Of a stretch of 64,000 nucleotides of DNA, positions 1-8,891 are shown piece by piece. The translations under genes were made by a program, and so were the position numbers. The first letter of the stretch is position 1. The number at the start of each line of letters is the position of its first letter. Under the pieces are notes generated by a model. That model did not search any database. It was not told the origin of the DNA and saw only the letters and a program-made list of their open reading frames with translations. Source of the DNA: a bacterium (lineage in GTDB: Bacteria > Joyebacterota > Joyebacteria > Joyebacterales > Joyebacteraceae); assembly GCA_025782395.1 (NCBI GenBank), contig JALGZD010000161.1:62001-126000 (forward strand), given 5' to 3'.

Positions 1-1777
1 CGGGGTGCGACGTCAGCCAACTGAGTGCAACCGACGTATCGGTTGTGTCCGAGACCGCCACCGTCGCCACGATCAGCTCCGGAGCAGGTGCGGTAGCGGC
101 GTGGTCCTGTGATACGGCCGCGAAACCGAGATCGTCCATGCTCCAGGCTCTGAAGTGGTATGTTTCGCCGGGCAGCAGTTCCTCGACGGTGATGCTGTGG
201 TCGGTGACAAGTTCCGGGAAGAGCGGCGTCACGCTTCCGTAGCTCTCATCGAGACCATACTCGACACGTGAGTCTGAAAGCCGATTCGTCGTCCAGTTGA
301 GCGTAATGAAGCCCAAACCTGACTCTGAGCGGAGGTCTGTGATCTCAAGCGGCGAGAGGGCGGTAGTGAACGTGCCCTCATCCGAGGCACCTGGTATGCC
401 GGCTTCTGTGACCGATCTCACACGGTAGTAGTACGTGGTTGTCTCGTCCAATCCCTCAAGCAGCATTGCGTGAGCAGTGACGTAGTCGGAGTTCGAAACC
501 TCCGACCCGTACTCGGGGGTTGTGCCGTACTCAACGACCGAGCTTGCCGGGATATTCGTGATCCACCCGATGACCGCGAAGTCCCACCCCACCTGCTTCG
601 GCACCACCTTGAAAAAGACAAGATCATCCGGGTGCCCTTGTGGCTTCGTCTGAAACACCCCATCCGGAGTCATGACCTGGTCTCCCCCGAGGCTCGTGCA
701 GACGATCCGGTAGTGGTAGACGGTCTCCGGTGAGAGTTCGGTGAGAACGGCCAGGTTGTAGGCCTCGAAGTAGTCGCCGAGCTCGACCGAGAGCCCGTAT
801 TCCGGCGTCAGTCCATACTCGATGACGGTCGTTGCCGCGACCGTTGTGTTCCAGGAGAGGGTCGCCGTCAGCGATGTTGTGTCGATGACCGTGACGCCGA
901 AGATCTGGAGGTCTGATGTCTGAGTCGTGGCCGTGCCGTCCGCTGAGACGGCGGTCTGTCCGTTGCCGTCGGTGCTCCACGCCATGAAGTGATACGTCGT
1001 CCCCGGCTGGAGACCATCGACTACGATGGAATGTTCGGTCACGAACTCGGGGTCGAGAGGTGTTGCACTCCCATAGGAATGATCGAGGCCGTACACGACG
1101 CGCGAGTCCGCCGGTTCGTTCGTCGTCCAGTTGATTGTGATGGAGTGCGTCGTCAGATCTGATGCTTCAAAGCTGTCGATTCTCAGGTGAGGAGCATCGG
1201 TGAGGATCGTGCAGTCGCCGGACTTGGTGGTGTTGCCGAAAGCGTCCGTTGAGATTGCGCGGTAGTGATAGATTGTCTCGGGTTCGAGAGGCACGATGCA
1301 GACGGAATGAACTACCGCCATGCCCCCGATTGGGTCCGTGACGCTACCGTAGGCAGCGGTCGCACCGAATTCGACCTGTGACGTCGCCGGGCGGTCCGTG
1401 TTCCAGCAGATAAGCGCGTATGTATCGGACACTGTGGACGCCGCTACATTCGATATCTCCGGGGGAGCCGGTGTCCCGATCCAGATCGTGACCAGAGAAC
1501 CGTCCGGGTCCTCATCCGTGGTGAACGTGAGAATGCCGGACTCGTCTGACTCGACGGGGTCGGAATAAAGCAGCGAATCGTCGCATGTCACGGCGAATTG
1601 CGTGTTGGGGGTCATGCCCACGACGACGTGTGCACGAGCGTCCGGTTGAGTTGCCGGGTCAGCCGAGGCAGTGCCTGTGAATACGGAGCAGGCGGCCAGG
1701 ATCATGAGAACCAGCCACGCTGCCACACGTAGCGTCAGACACCTGCCGCGTGCCGCGCCGCGCGAAAAGACGTACAA
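1..1777 (-). CDS. Secreted fibronectin type III repeat protein (C-terminus outside the window)
   Basis: An open reading frame runs off the left edge of the window. Its best start is a TTG at 1777, preceded by a purine-rich AGGGAGAGA. Residues 1 to about 45 form a signal peptide: a basic start, a hydrophobic core (VAAWLVLMILAAC), then a TASA-like cleavage site. The rest consists of repeated beta-sandwich units of about 90-95 residues. Each carries the pattern S-x-V-x-Y-G ... Y-G-S-x-T ... H-S-I ... L-x-P-x-T-x-Y-H-Y/F-R-A, typical of fibronectin III units in purple-acid-phosphatase-like surface proteins. At least five units are visible. No catalytic domain is seen in this part. It is probably a cell-surface or secreted adhesion or scaffold protein, and the C-terminus that would show a sorting signal is missing. 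Next upstream on this strand is the sugar permease operon, 101 bp away. Confidence 0.75.
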   Translation of the reverse strand, partial: MYVFSRGAARGRCLTLRVAAWLVLMILAACSVFTGTASADPATQPDARAHVVVGMTPNTQFAVTCDDSLLYSDPVESDESGILTFTTDEDPDGSLVTIWIGTPAPPEISNVAASTVSDTYALICWNTDRPATSQVEFGATAAYGSVTDPIGGMAVVHSVCIVPLEPETIYHYRAISTDAFGNTTKSGDCTILTDAPHLRIDSFEASDLTTHSITINWTTNEPADSRVVYGLDHSYGSATPLDPEFVTEHSIVVDGLQPGTTYHFMAWSTDGNGQTAVSADGTATTQTSDLQIFGVTVIDTTSLTATLSWNTTVAATTVIEYGLTPEYGLSVELGDYFEAYNLAVLTELSPETVYHYRIVCTSLGGDQVMTPDGVFQTKPQGHPDDLVFFKVVPKQVGWDFAVIGWITNIPASSVVEYGTTPEYGSEVSNSDYVTAHAMLLEGLDETTTYYYRVRSVTEAGIPGASDEGTFTTALSPLEITDLRSESGLGFITLNWTTNRLSDSRVEYGLDESYGSVTPLFPELVTDHSITVEELLPGETYHFRAWSMDDLGFAAVSQDHAATAPAPELIVATVAVSDTTDTSVALSWLTSHP

Positions 1778-1878
1778 AGGTCTCTCCCTAGCCTGAGTTG
1801 CGCGGAGTATACGAATGAGCAAGAAAGCTGTCAAGCGCTTCTTTCAAGAAGAGTCGGCTTGGAGCCGGGCAGTGGGAA

Positions 1879-2706
1879 CTAGCGAGTTGCGCCGGCCGTC
1901 AGTCCTTCCACGATCTTGCGCTGGAACAGAGCCACGAGAACGAGCACTGGGGCGATGCTCACGACTGTCGCAGCAGCGATCGTGCCCCACGGCAGCTCGT
2001 GCAGTCCGGCGAAGAGGGCGAGTGCCACAGGCACGGTCCTTGACTCGGGTGTTGAGGTCATGATGAGCGCGAAGAGAAACTCGTTCCAGGCGAAAATGAA
2101 GATGAGGGCCGCAGATGTGAAGAGGCCGGGAGCTGAGACCGGCAGGATCACCCGCAGAAAGGCCTGCGCAGGGGAGCAGCCGTCGATGAGTGCCGCGTCC
2201 TCGAGGCTTCTAGGAAGTGTGGAGAAATAATGGGTGAGAATCCACACCGCAAGGGGCAGCGACATCAACGTGTAGGGGAGGACGAGCGCTGGGTAGCGCC
2301 CTATGAGCGAAAGGCGCGCCATAGCAACGTACAGGGGGCCGACCATCCCGATCGCGGGGAAAATAGCAACTCCGAGAAAAACGGCCATGATGAGATCCTT
2401 CCGCCTTACCCTCAGACGGGCGAGTGCGTATGCAGCCGGGGACGCGAGCGCCAGGGTGAGAAGAGTTGTGAGCGATGCCACGACGAAGCTGTTCAGGATG
2501 TTCCTGAGAAACTGCCCCGTCTCGAAGACGGCGCGGAAGTTGTCGATCACCGCCGGGCGCGGCCAGTAGTCCGCCGGCATCTTGTATATGGCAGAAGGGG
2601 TGGAGAGACTGACGTTCAGGAGCCAGTAGAAAGGGATCAGGCACGCTGCGGCGATCGCTCCCCGCGCGATCCACAGCCCGACGCTGTCGAGTCTTTTCCT
2701 TCTCAC
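1879..2706 (-). CDS. Sugar ABC transporter permease, MalG family
   Basis: Inner-membrane permease of a carbohydrate ABC importer (275 residues, normal for MalG/UgpE types). About six transmembrane segments are visible. The ATPase-contacting EAA loop is present as E-D-A-A-L-I-D-G-C-S-P-x-x-A-F-x-x-V-x-L-P in the C-terminal third. The start is a GTG at 2706 whose bases overlap the TGA of the upstream permease (GTGA), indicating translational coupling. A much longer reading of this frame exists upstream but runs through the other permease in a shadow frame. It forms an operon with the binding protein (3667-4920) and the MalF-type permease. No ABC ATPase is present, so a shared MsmX/UgpC-type ATPase encoded elsewhere is inferred. 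Confidence 0.93.
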   Translation of the reverse strand: MRRKRLDSVGLWIARGAIAAACLIPFYWLLNVSLSTPSAIYKMPADYWPRPAVIDNFRAVFETGQFLRNILNSFVVASLTTLLTLALASPAAYALARLRVRRKDLIMAVFLGVAIFPAIGMVGPLYVAMARLSLIGRYPALVLPYTLMSLPLAVWILTHYFSTLPRSLEDAALIDGCSPAQAFLRVILPVSAPGLFTSAALIFIFAWNEFLFALIMTSTPESRTVPVALALFAGLHELPWGTIAAATVVSIAPVLVLVALFQRKIVEGLTAGATR

Positions 2707-3599
2707 TGGAGCGGCTCCCGTGTGACCTTCATGATTTTCAAGAGACCGAGGCTCATGAGGAAAACAATCAGGAAGAGAGCGACCGTCATGGCCGATCCGT
2801 AGCCCAGGTCGGAATAGCGGAACAGCACCCGATAGATGTAGATGGAAAGCGTTTCCGTCTTGGTGGCGCCGCCCGTGAGCACCCATATGATGTCGAAGAT
2901 GCGGAACGCGTCCATCGTTCGAAAGAGCAGTGCGATCGCGATGAAAGGGCGTAACAGCGGCATCGTGACGAATCGGAACAGGTGCCATCTGCCGGCGCCG
3001 TCGAGCGCGGCCGCTTCGTAGTACTGATCGGGGATCGACTTGAGTCCCCCGAGAAGAATGATCGCCACGAACGGCGTGGTCTTCCACACATCGGCGAGTA
3101 TGATCGAGCCCATAGCCAGGCCGGGCCCGAGCCAGACCACAGGCGTGTCTATCGCACCAAGCCTGACCAGAACCGAGTTCAGGAGTCCCATCCTGTCGTT
3201 CAGAATGAGCGACCACATCGTCGCCGCCACGACCGTGGGAAGGGCCCACGGAAGCACGACCGACGTGTTTACGGGGGCACGCCCGCGGCCGATCCGATTG
3301 AGCGCCAGCGCCGCCGCGAGCCCGAACGTGAGCTCAAGACCTACCGACATGACCGTGAAGTAGACAGTTTGCCAGAAGTCCTGCAGGAATGTGGTGTCAG
3401 TCGCCAGCCTGGCGAAATTGGCCAGCCCGGCGAACCCCCGCTCGTCCGCGAACTTCATGTTGTAGTGCGTGAAACTGAGAACGAACTGGCTCAGAACCGG
3501 AAACGCCCCAAGAATCGTTACAAACGCCAGCGATGGTGCAAGCAACCAGACTGCCAGGCGTCCATCGTGTCGTCCTGTTGCTTTCCCTGGCTTGCTCAC
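2703..3599 (-). CDS. Sugar ABC transporter permease, MalF family
   Basis: Inner-membrane permease of a carbohydrate ABC importer (298 residues). The N-terminal segment (LAVWLLAPSLAFVTILGAF) is the usual first transmembrane helix of MalF/UgpA proteins. The EAA loop is seen as E-A-A-A-L-D-G-A-G-R-x-H-x-F-R-x-V-T-x-P around residue 200. It pairs with the MalG-type permease, overlapping it by 4 bp, and lies 67 bp downstream of the binding-protein gene. The substrate is not determined by sequence. A secreted GH13 enzyme elsewhere in the window makes maltodextrin plausible. Confidence 0.93.
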   Translation of the reverse strand: MSKPGKATGRHDGRLAVWLLAPSLAFVTILGAFPVLSQFVLSFTHYNMKFADERGFAGLANFARLATDTTFLQDFWQTVYFTVMSVGLELTFGLAAALALNRIGRGRAPVNTSVVLPWALPTVVAATMWSLILNDRMGLLNSVLVRLGAIDTPVVWLGPGLAMGSIILADVWKTTPFVAIILLGGLKSIPDQYYEAAALDGAGRWHLFRFVTMPLLRPFIAIALLFRTMDAFRIFDIIWVLTGGATKTETLSIYIYRVLFRYSDLGYGSAMTVALFLIVFLMSLGLLKIMKVTREPLQ

Positions 3600-3622
3600 G
3601 CTGCTCTTCTTCCTGTGCCGGA

Positions 3623-3679
3623 GTTGTCCTGGCGTGCCGGGGTTGTCCTGGCGTGCCGGGGTTGTCCTAGCGTGACAGG
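3623..3679. repeat. Three tandem 19-bp units over the stop codon of the sugar-binding protein gene
   Basis: Copies lie at 3623-3641, 3642-3660 and 3661-3679. The first two are identical and the third differs at three positions. The third copy contains the stop codon (3667-3669) of the binding-protein gene on the minus strand, and the other two occupy the gap before the permease. Confidence 0.9.
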
Positions 3680-4920
3680 ATCGCGGCCATCTCGGTCACG
3701 ATGCTCTCAGCCGCCGCGTGCGAGTCGAACTCGCCGGTGAGCGCCCGGTGGACGTTCTCCTGGATGATGTCGGACGCGATCGGGTAGTGCGGTGTCCTCG
3801 GCCGGTTGCGCGTGTTCTGGAAGACGTCGAAAAAGCCGGCGTAGTGCGGATTTGCGGCGAGGACATCCGTGTCGCCGTATGTGCTCTTCCTCGTCGGTAG
3901 ATATCCTCCATCAATCGCCCGGAGGTTGAGTGAGCGCTCCCCCGTGATGAAGGCGAGGAATTCGAGCGCCTCCTCTGGGTACCGGGTGTATGTGGAAACG
4001 GCGATATTCCAGCCGCCGATCGTCGAGTAGCCATTCTCGCCCTCCGCGTGGGGGAGAGGCGCGATTCCTACAGCTCCCGCCACCGATGACTCCTCGTCTT
4101 CGGCGATGCTCCAGACATAGGGCCAGTTTCTCAGAAAGAGGGCCTGACCTTCCGTAAAGAGCCGTCGCGACTCCTCCTCCTTGTAGGTGAGAACGCTTGC
4201 CGGGGAGATTCCCGTCTCGATCAGTTGCAACATGAAATCGATGGTCGACTCAACGTCCCTCACTGCGCGTTCCGGTGAATCGCGAAGGGTCTCCGGGGAA
4301 ATGTCACCTCCTCGGCTCCAGAGAAACTCAAGGAAGTTGCAGACCAGACCTTCGTATTTCGCGCCCTGCCAGATGAACCCCGTGATACCGGCCGGCTCTG
4401 CGACAGTCCTGCAGGCTCGCGTGAACTCGCTCCACGTCTCAGGAACCGTGAGTCCAGCTTTCTCGAGGAGGTCGCTGCGGTAGTAGAGAACTCCCGCGTC
4501 CGTGAACCATGGCACGGCGTAGATCGCACCCTCGTACGTCACGCTCTCGAGAGGACCCGACAGGAACTCCGATTCATCAAAGAGACCATCGGGTATCGGC
4601 CGTATCCAGCCGGCGCGCGCGAACTCGGCGGTCCATATGACGTCGAGGCTGTAGAGGTCGATGCGCGACTCGCGGGCGGAGAAATAGGTAACGTAAGCGT
4701 CGTGCTGGGTGTCTGTGTTGGCCGGCATCACCTGAAACGTGACCTCGATGCCGGGGTGCGATGCATTGTACTCATCGATCAGCGCTGCGGTGGCTCCGGA
4801 GGGGTCCTGCCCCGCGGCGAAGACTATCTTGATGAGACCATCATCTCCCGTCGAGCAACCGGCGAGAAGGCAGATCGACAGAACGGCACCTGCTGCGGCA
4901 GCAGCTATCAGTTTCCTCAT
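3667..4920 (-). CDS. Sugar-binding lipoprotein of an ABC importer
   Basis: Extracytoplasmic solute-binding protein of family 1 (417 residues). It starts at ATG 4920 after a GGGAG/AGGGA ribosome site; an upstream in-frame ATG at 5034 would put 38 non-signal-like residues in front. The signal peptide ends in the lipobox L-L-A-G-C (residues 18-22), so it should be a lipid-anchored periplasmic protein. The body shows the usual fold markers: an N-terminal strand IKIVFAAGQDPSGATAALID, then Y-A-V-P-W-F-T-D-A-G-V-L-Y-Y-R, and late G-G-W-N-I-A-V and G-G-Y-L-P-T-R. It is the first gene of the operon with the two permeases and presumably delivers an oligosaccharide to them. Confidence 0.92.
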   Translation of the reverse strand: MRKLIAAAAAGAVLSICLLAGCSTGDDGLIKIVFAAGQDPSGATAALIDEYNASHPGIEVTFQVMPANTDTQHDAYVTYFSARESRIDLYSLDVIWTAEFARAGWIRPIPDGLFDESEFLSGPLESVTYEGAIYAVPWFTDAGVLYYRSDLLEKAGLTVPETWSEFTRACRTVAEPAGITGFIWQGAKYEGLVCNFLEFLWSRGGDISPETLRDSPERAVRDVESTIDFMLQLIETGISPASVLTYKEEESRRLFTEGQALFLRNWPYVWSIAEDEESSVAGAVGIAPLPHAEGENGYSTIGGWNIAVSTYTRYPEEALEFLAFITGERSLNLRAIDGGYLPTRKSTYGDTDVLAANPHYAGFFDVFQNTRNRPRTPHYPIASDIIQENVHRALTGEFDSHAAAESIVTEMAAILSR

Positions 4921-4979
4921 TCCCTCGTCTCCCTTCGGTCCGGTCGCGAGTCGTCCGGGACGCAGGCAATATGCGTTTT

Positions 4980-5024
4980 CTCCCAGGATGCGGGTTGGCC
5001 CGTGCTCTCTCCCGGGATGCGGGT
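4980..5024. repeat. Two direct 16-bp repeats in the leader of the sugar importer operon
   Basis: A motif CTCCCRGGATGCGGGT occurs at 4980-4995 and 5009-5024, a period of 29 bp. It lies between the promoter and the start codon of the binding-protein gene and could be a duplication or an operator pair. Confidence 0.6.
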
Positions 5025-5045
5025 GGCGTTTCACTGTTCCCGGTC

Positions 5046-5074
5046 ATGCTATAGACCGCACGATACGCTGTCAA
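5046..5074 (-). promoter_or_regulatory. Sigma-70-type promoter for the sugar importer operon
   Basis: On the minus strand a -35 TTGACA (5074-5069) and a -10 TAGCAT (5051-5046) are separated by 17 bp. They point toward the binding-protein start 126 bp downstream. Nothing comparable was found for the divergent gene at 5222. Confidence 0.65.
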
Positions 5075-5221
5075 CGTGAACCGTGGCCAACCAGCAGGTG
5101 CCTCTCAGCCAATGCGAGAGGGCACGACGCGATCTTGAGAAGAATCCGGGCCGCTCGCTCGTCTGTCGGTGTGAGAGCAGGCTACACTCGCCACGCAGGG
5201 AAAAAGGGAGGGAACGAGAAC

Positions 5222-6442
5222 ATGGGAGACAAAGCGAGAGTGACGATAGCGCTCCCCTTCATCATCCTTCTAGCTGGAATCATCATCCCTCTGTTGTCCG
5301 ACGCTGGGTCCGATCTTCCGGACGAAGTGTCCAACGCGGCAGTGGCAAGCTACGCCGGCAGAACGGCTGCGGAATGGGGGATTCTAGCCACAGATGCCAT
5401 AGAGCGCGGCGCCCACGACAGAGCTCTGTCGTGCGCCAAGAGCGCGGAGCGCGTTGAGCCCGGCGAGCAGTTCGGCGGGCTCCTGAAGGAAATCAGGGTG
5501 CTACGGTGGCGGTCACGCGGGATCGCGCGATCGAGAGATCGGTTCTTCGGTGGAGAAGTGGTGGCGGGCGCGTACGGTGATTCAGCCGTGTTCATCCCGG
5601 CTCACAGAGTGACCGTCGCTCTCCCGGGAGAGAGCCTCTGGAAGATCGCAATCTCCATTGTGGCGGCCGACTGCGGAGAGCTTGCGCGTGATACGCGTGC
5701 CGACAGCAGAGACATCTACGCTGTGTGGGACGGTCTCACTGAGCTGAACGGCGTGCGGGAACTCGAGGTCGGGGAGCGGGTGCTTCTGCCGATCCCGGTG
5801 GGGGAGGCGTCCTGGTTCCGAGATCTTGCTCTCGAGGCTGCAAGAGGGCACCGGTTCGCCTTGGCCGACAGCGCGGCGATTGAAGCCGTGCGACGAGGTG
5901 AGCCCAGAGTACTGCTCGGCACAGTCAGCGACAGGAAGCGCGAGTGGGAGGACGAACTCGTGATCGAAGCCCACACAATCGTCGAGCGAGCTCTCGGATT
6001 GTCGCGCGTGTCCGAACACGGGGAATTCATCGACGCGCTCCGAGAGGCGCATCGCGCTCTCGATGAAGCCGAAGGGCTGTCGATGGGCACACAGCACGAG
6101 CAGCTCCTCGTCGTAGTCGAGGCGATGATCGCCGAGGCCGAGAGATTCCGATTCAGAGAGGACGGTGCGGTTCGTGTCATGAGGCCGGCTGGGGAGTCCT
6201 ACACCGAAGCCGCCAGAGAAGCTATCGAATGGCTGCTGGAGAGGAGTCTCGATGCGAGTGGCGCATCCTATCCGCACTCGGCGGACAAGACCGACGATCA
6301 GTTGGCGTGGGCGATGTTCATGAAGGATGCTTACGATCTCGCGCGGAGCGAGGGGGTCGATTTCACTGCACTCCTGGAGAACGTGGTCACGGATTCGGAG
6401 ATGCTGCTTCCGAACCCCGAGCTGTACTTCGCCGCACGGTGA
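5222..6442 (+). CDS. Membrane-anchored protein with a divergent LysM-like domain
   Basis: A 406-residue protein starting at ATG 5222 after GGGAGGG. Residues 6-25 form one hydrophobic segment (VTIALPFIILLAGIIIPLL), a membrane anchor or uncleaved signal. Residues about 35-85 look like a helical repeat segment. Around residues 125-190 there is a LysM-like signature: V-T-V-A-L-P-G-E-S-L-W-K-I-A ... L-T-E-L-N-G ... L-E-V-G-E-R-V-L-L-P-I-P, with an insertion of roughly 20 residues compared with ordinary LysM. The C-terminal half is rich in acidic and helical sequence. A role in binding peptidoglycan is inferred only from the LysM resemblance. It is a single gene, ending at a shared terminator with the convergent hflC. 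Confidence 0.8.
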   Translation: MGDKARVTIALPFIILLAGIIIPLLSDAGSDLPDEVSNAAVASYAGRTAAEWGILATDAIERGAHDRALSCAKSAERVEPGEQFGGLLKEIRVLRWRSRGIARSRDRFFGGEVVAGAYGDSAVFIPAHRVTVALPGESLWKIAISIVAADCGELARDTRADSRDIYAVWDGLTELNGVRELEVGERVLLPIPVGEASWFRDLALEAARGHRFALADSAAIEAVRRGEPRVLLGTVSDRKREWEDELVIEAHTIVERALGLSRVSEHGEFIDALREAHRALDEAEGLSMGTQHEQLLVVVEAMIAEAERFRFREDGAVRVMRPAGESYTEAAREAIEWLLERSLDASGASYPHSADKTDDQLAWAMFMKDAYDLARSEGVDFTALLENVVTDSEMLLPNPELYFAAR

Positions 6443-6478
6443 TGACAGAACGGCATCGCAGGGATCCCGGAAACAGAC

Positions 6479-6508
6479 GAGACCCGAAGGACGCTCCCTC
6501 CGGGTCTC
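6479..6508. terminator. Bidirectional hairpin between convergent genes
   Basis: An inverted repeat GAGACCCG ... CGGGTCTC flanks a 14-base loop between the LysM-like gene (+) and hflC (-). It has no long T tract on either side, but its position between convergent stops fits a shared terminator. Confidence 0.6.
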
Positions 6509-6529
6509 GCACCTGCCTGCTGTTGCTTT

Positions 6530-6611
6530 CCTGACAAGTTCTTCAAGTATGCTATCTGCCTGATACGCTCTTCAGGAATGCTACCTGCCTGACATGCTCT
6601 TCAGGTACTTG
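6530..6611. repeat. About three imperfect 29-bp tandem copies of the 3' end of hflC
   Basis: Copies begin near 6530, 6559 and 6588. The copy at 6559-6587 contains the hflC stop codon (6581-6583, minus strand). The copies beyond the stop preserve a degenerate version of the last coding bases, so the gene tail including the stop was duplicated. Confidence 0.85.
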
Positions 6612-7516
6612 AAGTAGTCGCTGTCGGTCGTCAGGATGATTGTACTCTCTGCGCCCATGGTCTCCTTGTAGCTCTCCAGCGTGCGGAGGAACGAGTAGAA
6701 CTCCGGGTCCCGTCCGTACGCCTCAGCGTAGATCCTCGTCGCTTCAGCATCGGCGTCGCCGCGAACCTCCTCAGCGATGCGGTAGGCCTCGGAGGTGATG
6801 CGCTGGAGTTCCTTCTCCTTCTTACCACGGATCTCAGCGCTCTCTCCTTCGCCCTCTGATCGGTAGCGCTCGGCGATACGCTGACGCTCGGAGATCATGC
6901 GCTCGTAGACCTTCCTTCTCACTTCCTCCACGTAGTTGATGCGCTTGATCTCGACATCGACAAGCTCGATTCCGTAGCGTGGCATCTGGAGGGCGGCGCT
7001 CTCGAATACCTGTCTCGCTATCTCCGCTCTGCCTATCTCGATCGCCACCTGTTCGCTCATCACTTCAGCCGACTCGTCCTCCTCCATCTCGCGATTGGTG
7101 TTTCTCACCACCTCGATGAGATCGTGACTTGTGATGAGGTCTCTCGTCACGGCATCGATCACGTCGTCCAGGCGAGCATGCGCGCCCATCTCACTTGATA
7201 CCGATTGCATGAACTTGAGCGGGTCGATGATTCTCCATCGAGCGAAAGTGTCGACCCATATGTACCTCTTGTCCTTGGTCGGAACCTGACTGGGGGTACC
7301 GTCCCACTCGAGCACGCGCTTGTCGAACACGTTGACGGTCTGTATGAAGGGTACCCTGATCCTCAGCCCCGGCTCGGTGATAGGTTCACCGACCGGTCGG
7401 CCGAACTGGGTTACCACAATCTGTTCTGTCATATCGACGACGTAGAGCGAGCTGCTGAGGATGATGAGGCCGAGGACCGCGAGACCCAGCACGATCGTCA
7501 CTCTGGGTGCGTTCAT
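6581..7516 (-). CDS. hflC: HflC, SPFH-domain membrane protease regulator
   Basis: A 311-residue type II membrane protein. An N-terminal membrane helix (residues 6-26, VTIVLGLAVLGLIILSSSL) is followed by the SPFH/prohibitin domain (V-V-x-Q-F-G-R-P-V-G-E ... E-P-G-L-x-x-R-V-P-F). A coiled coil follows, with the family's M-I-S-E-R-Q-R-I-A-E-R-Y-R-S-E-G-E-G pattern, then S-E-A-Y-R-I-A-E-E-V-R-G-D-A-D-A-E-A-T and the Y-S-F-L-R-T-L-E-S-Y tail seen in HflC. In other bacteria HflC with HflK surrounds and restrains the FtsH protease. The start codon overlaps the hflK stop by 4 bp (ATGA). Confidence 0.95.
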   Translation of the reverse strand: MNAPRVTIVLGLAVLGLIILSSSLYVVDMTEQIVVTQFGRPVGEPITEPGLRIRVPFIQTVNVFDKRVLEWDGTPSQVPTKDKRYIWVDTFARWRIIDPLKFMQSVSSEMGAHARLDDVIDAVTRDLITSHDLIEVVRNTNREMEEDESAEVMSEQVAIEIGRAEIARQVFESAALQMPRYGIELVDVEIKRINYVEEVRRKVYERMISERQRIAERYRSEGEGESAEIRGKKEKELQRITSEAYRIAEEVRGDADAEATRIYAEAYGRDPEFYSFLRTLESYKETMGAESTIILTTDSDYFKYLKSMSGR

Positions 7517-8505
7517 TGCTGGCCCCCTTTCGCTCCAAGCTGCAGAAGTGGGATAAGATTCCTGAGCTCCGGATCGACGATGTACTTGTTCTCAATGCCC
7601 GGGATGACCTCTGTCATGACCTCGAGGTAGAGGCGCCGCTTGGTGACATCGCGAGCTCGCGAGTACTCTTTCCAGACGGCCACGAAACGCTCAGCGTCGC
7701 CCTGTGCCCTGTTGACGCGGGCGAGAGCGTAGCCCTCCGCATCCCTGATCAGCCTCTGCGCCTCGCCCTCAGCGGCGGGGATGGCCCTGTTGTACTCGGA
7801 CCACGCTTCGTTGATGAGACGCTCACGCTCCTGCTTGGCCTGGTTGACCTCGTTGAATGCCGGCTTGACGGCATCGGGTGGGTTGACGTCCTTGAGGTTC
7901 ACGGTCACTATCTCGATGCCTGCTTCGTATCTGTTGAGAAGCTCCTGCATGAGAAGAGCAACTTCATCGGCAACCTCGCGTCTTCCGATCGTGAGCACTT
8001 CCGTGACGCTTCTGTCGCCGACTATCTGTCTCATGGCTGCTTCTGATACGCCCCTCAGTGTCTCCTCGACTCCGCGCACCTTGAACAGATAGAGAACAGG
8101 ATCGCTTATTCTGTACTGAACGATCCACTCGACAACGGCGGAATTGAGATCGCCCGTCAGCATCAGCGATTCCCCGGAGAAGTCACCCCGCCTGTATGTC
8201 GTGCGCACGCCGGCTCGGGCGGTGGCGAATCCGAACTCCTGCTTGAACACATGCTTCACTCGGACCTTGTGGACCTTCTCAAGCGCGAACGGCAGCTTGA
8301 CGTGAAGGCCGCTCGGGACGGTGCGGTTGTAGTTCCCCATCTTCTTGACCACGCCGACCTCGTCTGTGGCGACCGAGTAGAACGTCGTGGTAAGGAAGAT
8401 GATGCCGAACACTCCGAGCGCGATCCAGCGCCACGCTTTGGTGTTGATGGGGGGGAACTTGATCTGGGGCTTGTTGTAGACCCTCATCCCAGGATCGTAC
8501 TCCAT
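7513..8505 (-). CDS. hflK: HflK, SPFH-domain membrane protease regulator
   Basis: A 330-residue partner of HflC, with start ATG 8505 after GGGAG at a 7-base spacing. A cytoplasmic N-terminus (V-Y-N-K-P-Q-I-K-F-P-P-I) precedes one membrane helix (WIALGVFGIIFLTTTFYSVA). The SPFH domain (V-G-V-V-K-K-M-G ... P-S-G-L-H-V-K-L-P-F) follows, and then a coiled coil containing V-N-L-K-D-V-N-P-P-D-A-V-K-P-A-F-N-E-V, a hallmark of HflK. It lacks the long Gly/Pro-rich N-terminus of enterobacterial HflK. Its leader contains two small hairpins (8543-8568 and about 8575-8591), whose role is unknown. Confidence 0.94.
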   Translation of the reverse strand: MEYDPGMRVYNKPQIKFPPINTKAWRWIALGVFGIIFLTTTFYSVATDEVGVVKKMGNYNRTVPSGLHVKLPFALEKVHKVRVKHVFKQEFGFATARAGVRTTYRRGDFSGESLMLTGDLNSAVVEWIVQYRISDPVLYLFKVRGVEETLRGVSEAAMRQIVGDRSVTEVLTIGRREVADEVALLMQELLNRYEAGIEIVTVNLKDVNPPDAVKPAFNEVNQAKQERERLINEAWSEYNRAIPAAEGEAQRLIRDAEGYALARVNRAQGDAERFVAVWKEYSRARDVTKRRLYLEVMTEVIPGIENKYIVDPELRNLIPLLQLGAKGGQQ

Positions 8506-8891
8506 GCGTTGCTCCCTTCGTCCAGTGTGGAGACATTGCCTGCTCCCGGTAGGCCGATGCTCCGGGAGTCACGAGGGCTCGGTTGCGAGCCCATACTAGT
8601 GGGTCGTGCAGTCCGGCGCAACAGCCATCGGCTGAGGCACCGCGACTGGGACGCAGGTGGAACGGGCGCGCAAGATGGCGATGGTACAACCGCCGAAGAC
8701 AAAGGGCGGTTGCGGGATGCTCTCCACAAAGTGAGTAGCAGTCTGATTTTGTTCTTGACGACTAATGGGGCGTGTGGTAATCTTAGGCATAGTGATGAAT
8801 CATCCGCTGAGGTCGAGCGCACGATGTGTGCTGGTCTCGCGGGGGCATTGATATTTGCATTCAGATACATGCACCCTGAAGGAGGATCACC
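8506..8891. other. Intergenic region between hflK and the PEP-CTERM gene
   Basis: A 386-bp divergent gap. It holds two hairpins near the hflK side (8543-8568 and about 8575-8591), a stronger one (CAACCGCC ... GGCGGTTG, 8687-8712) in the middle, and the PEP-CTERM gene promoter at 8755-8783. No reading frame looks genuine. I could not match the hairpins to a known riboswitch or small RNA by eye. Confidence 0.5.
8755..8783 (+). promoter_or_regulatory. Sigma-70-type promoter of the PEP-CTERM gene
   Basis: A -35 TTGACG (8755-8760) and a -10 TAATCT (8778-8783) are separated by 17 bp. The predicted transcript has a leader of about 100 bases before the ATG at 8892. Confidence 0.7.

Noticed and set aside
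4739-5221. Longer N-terminus for the LysM-like protein, from an upstream ATG
   Set aside because: The extension overlaps the divergent binding-protein gene, lacks signal features, and ATG 5222 has a proper ribosome site and starts the hydrophobic anchor.
8543-8712. Riboswitch or RNase P RNA in the hflK-PEP-CTERM gap
   Set aside because: Hairpins are present, but I found no conserved core of a known RNA class on either strand.
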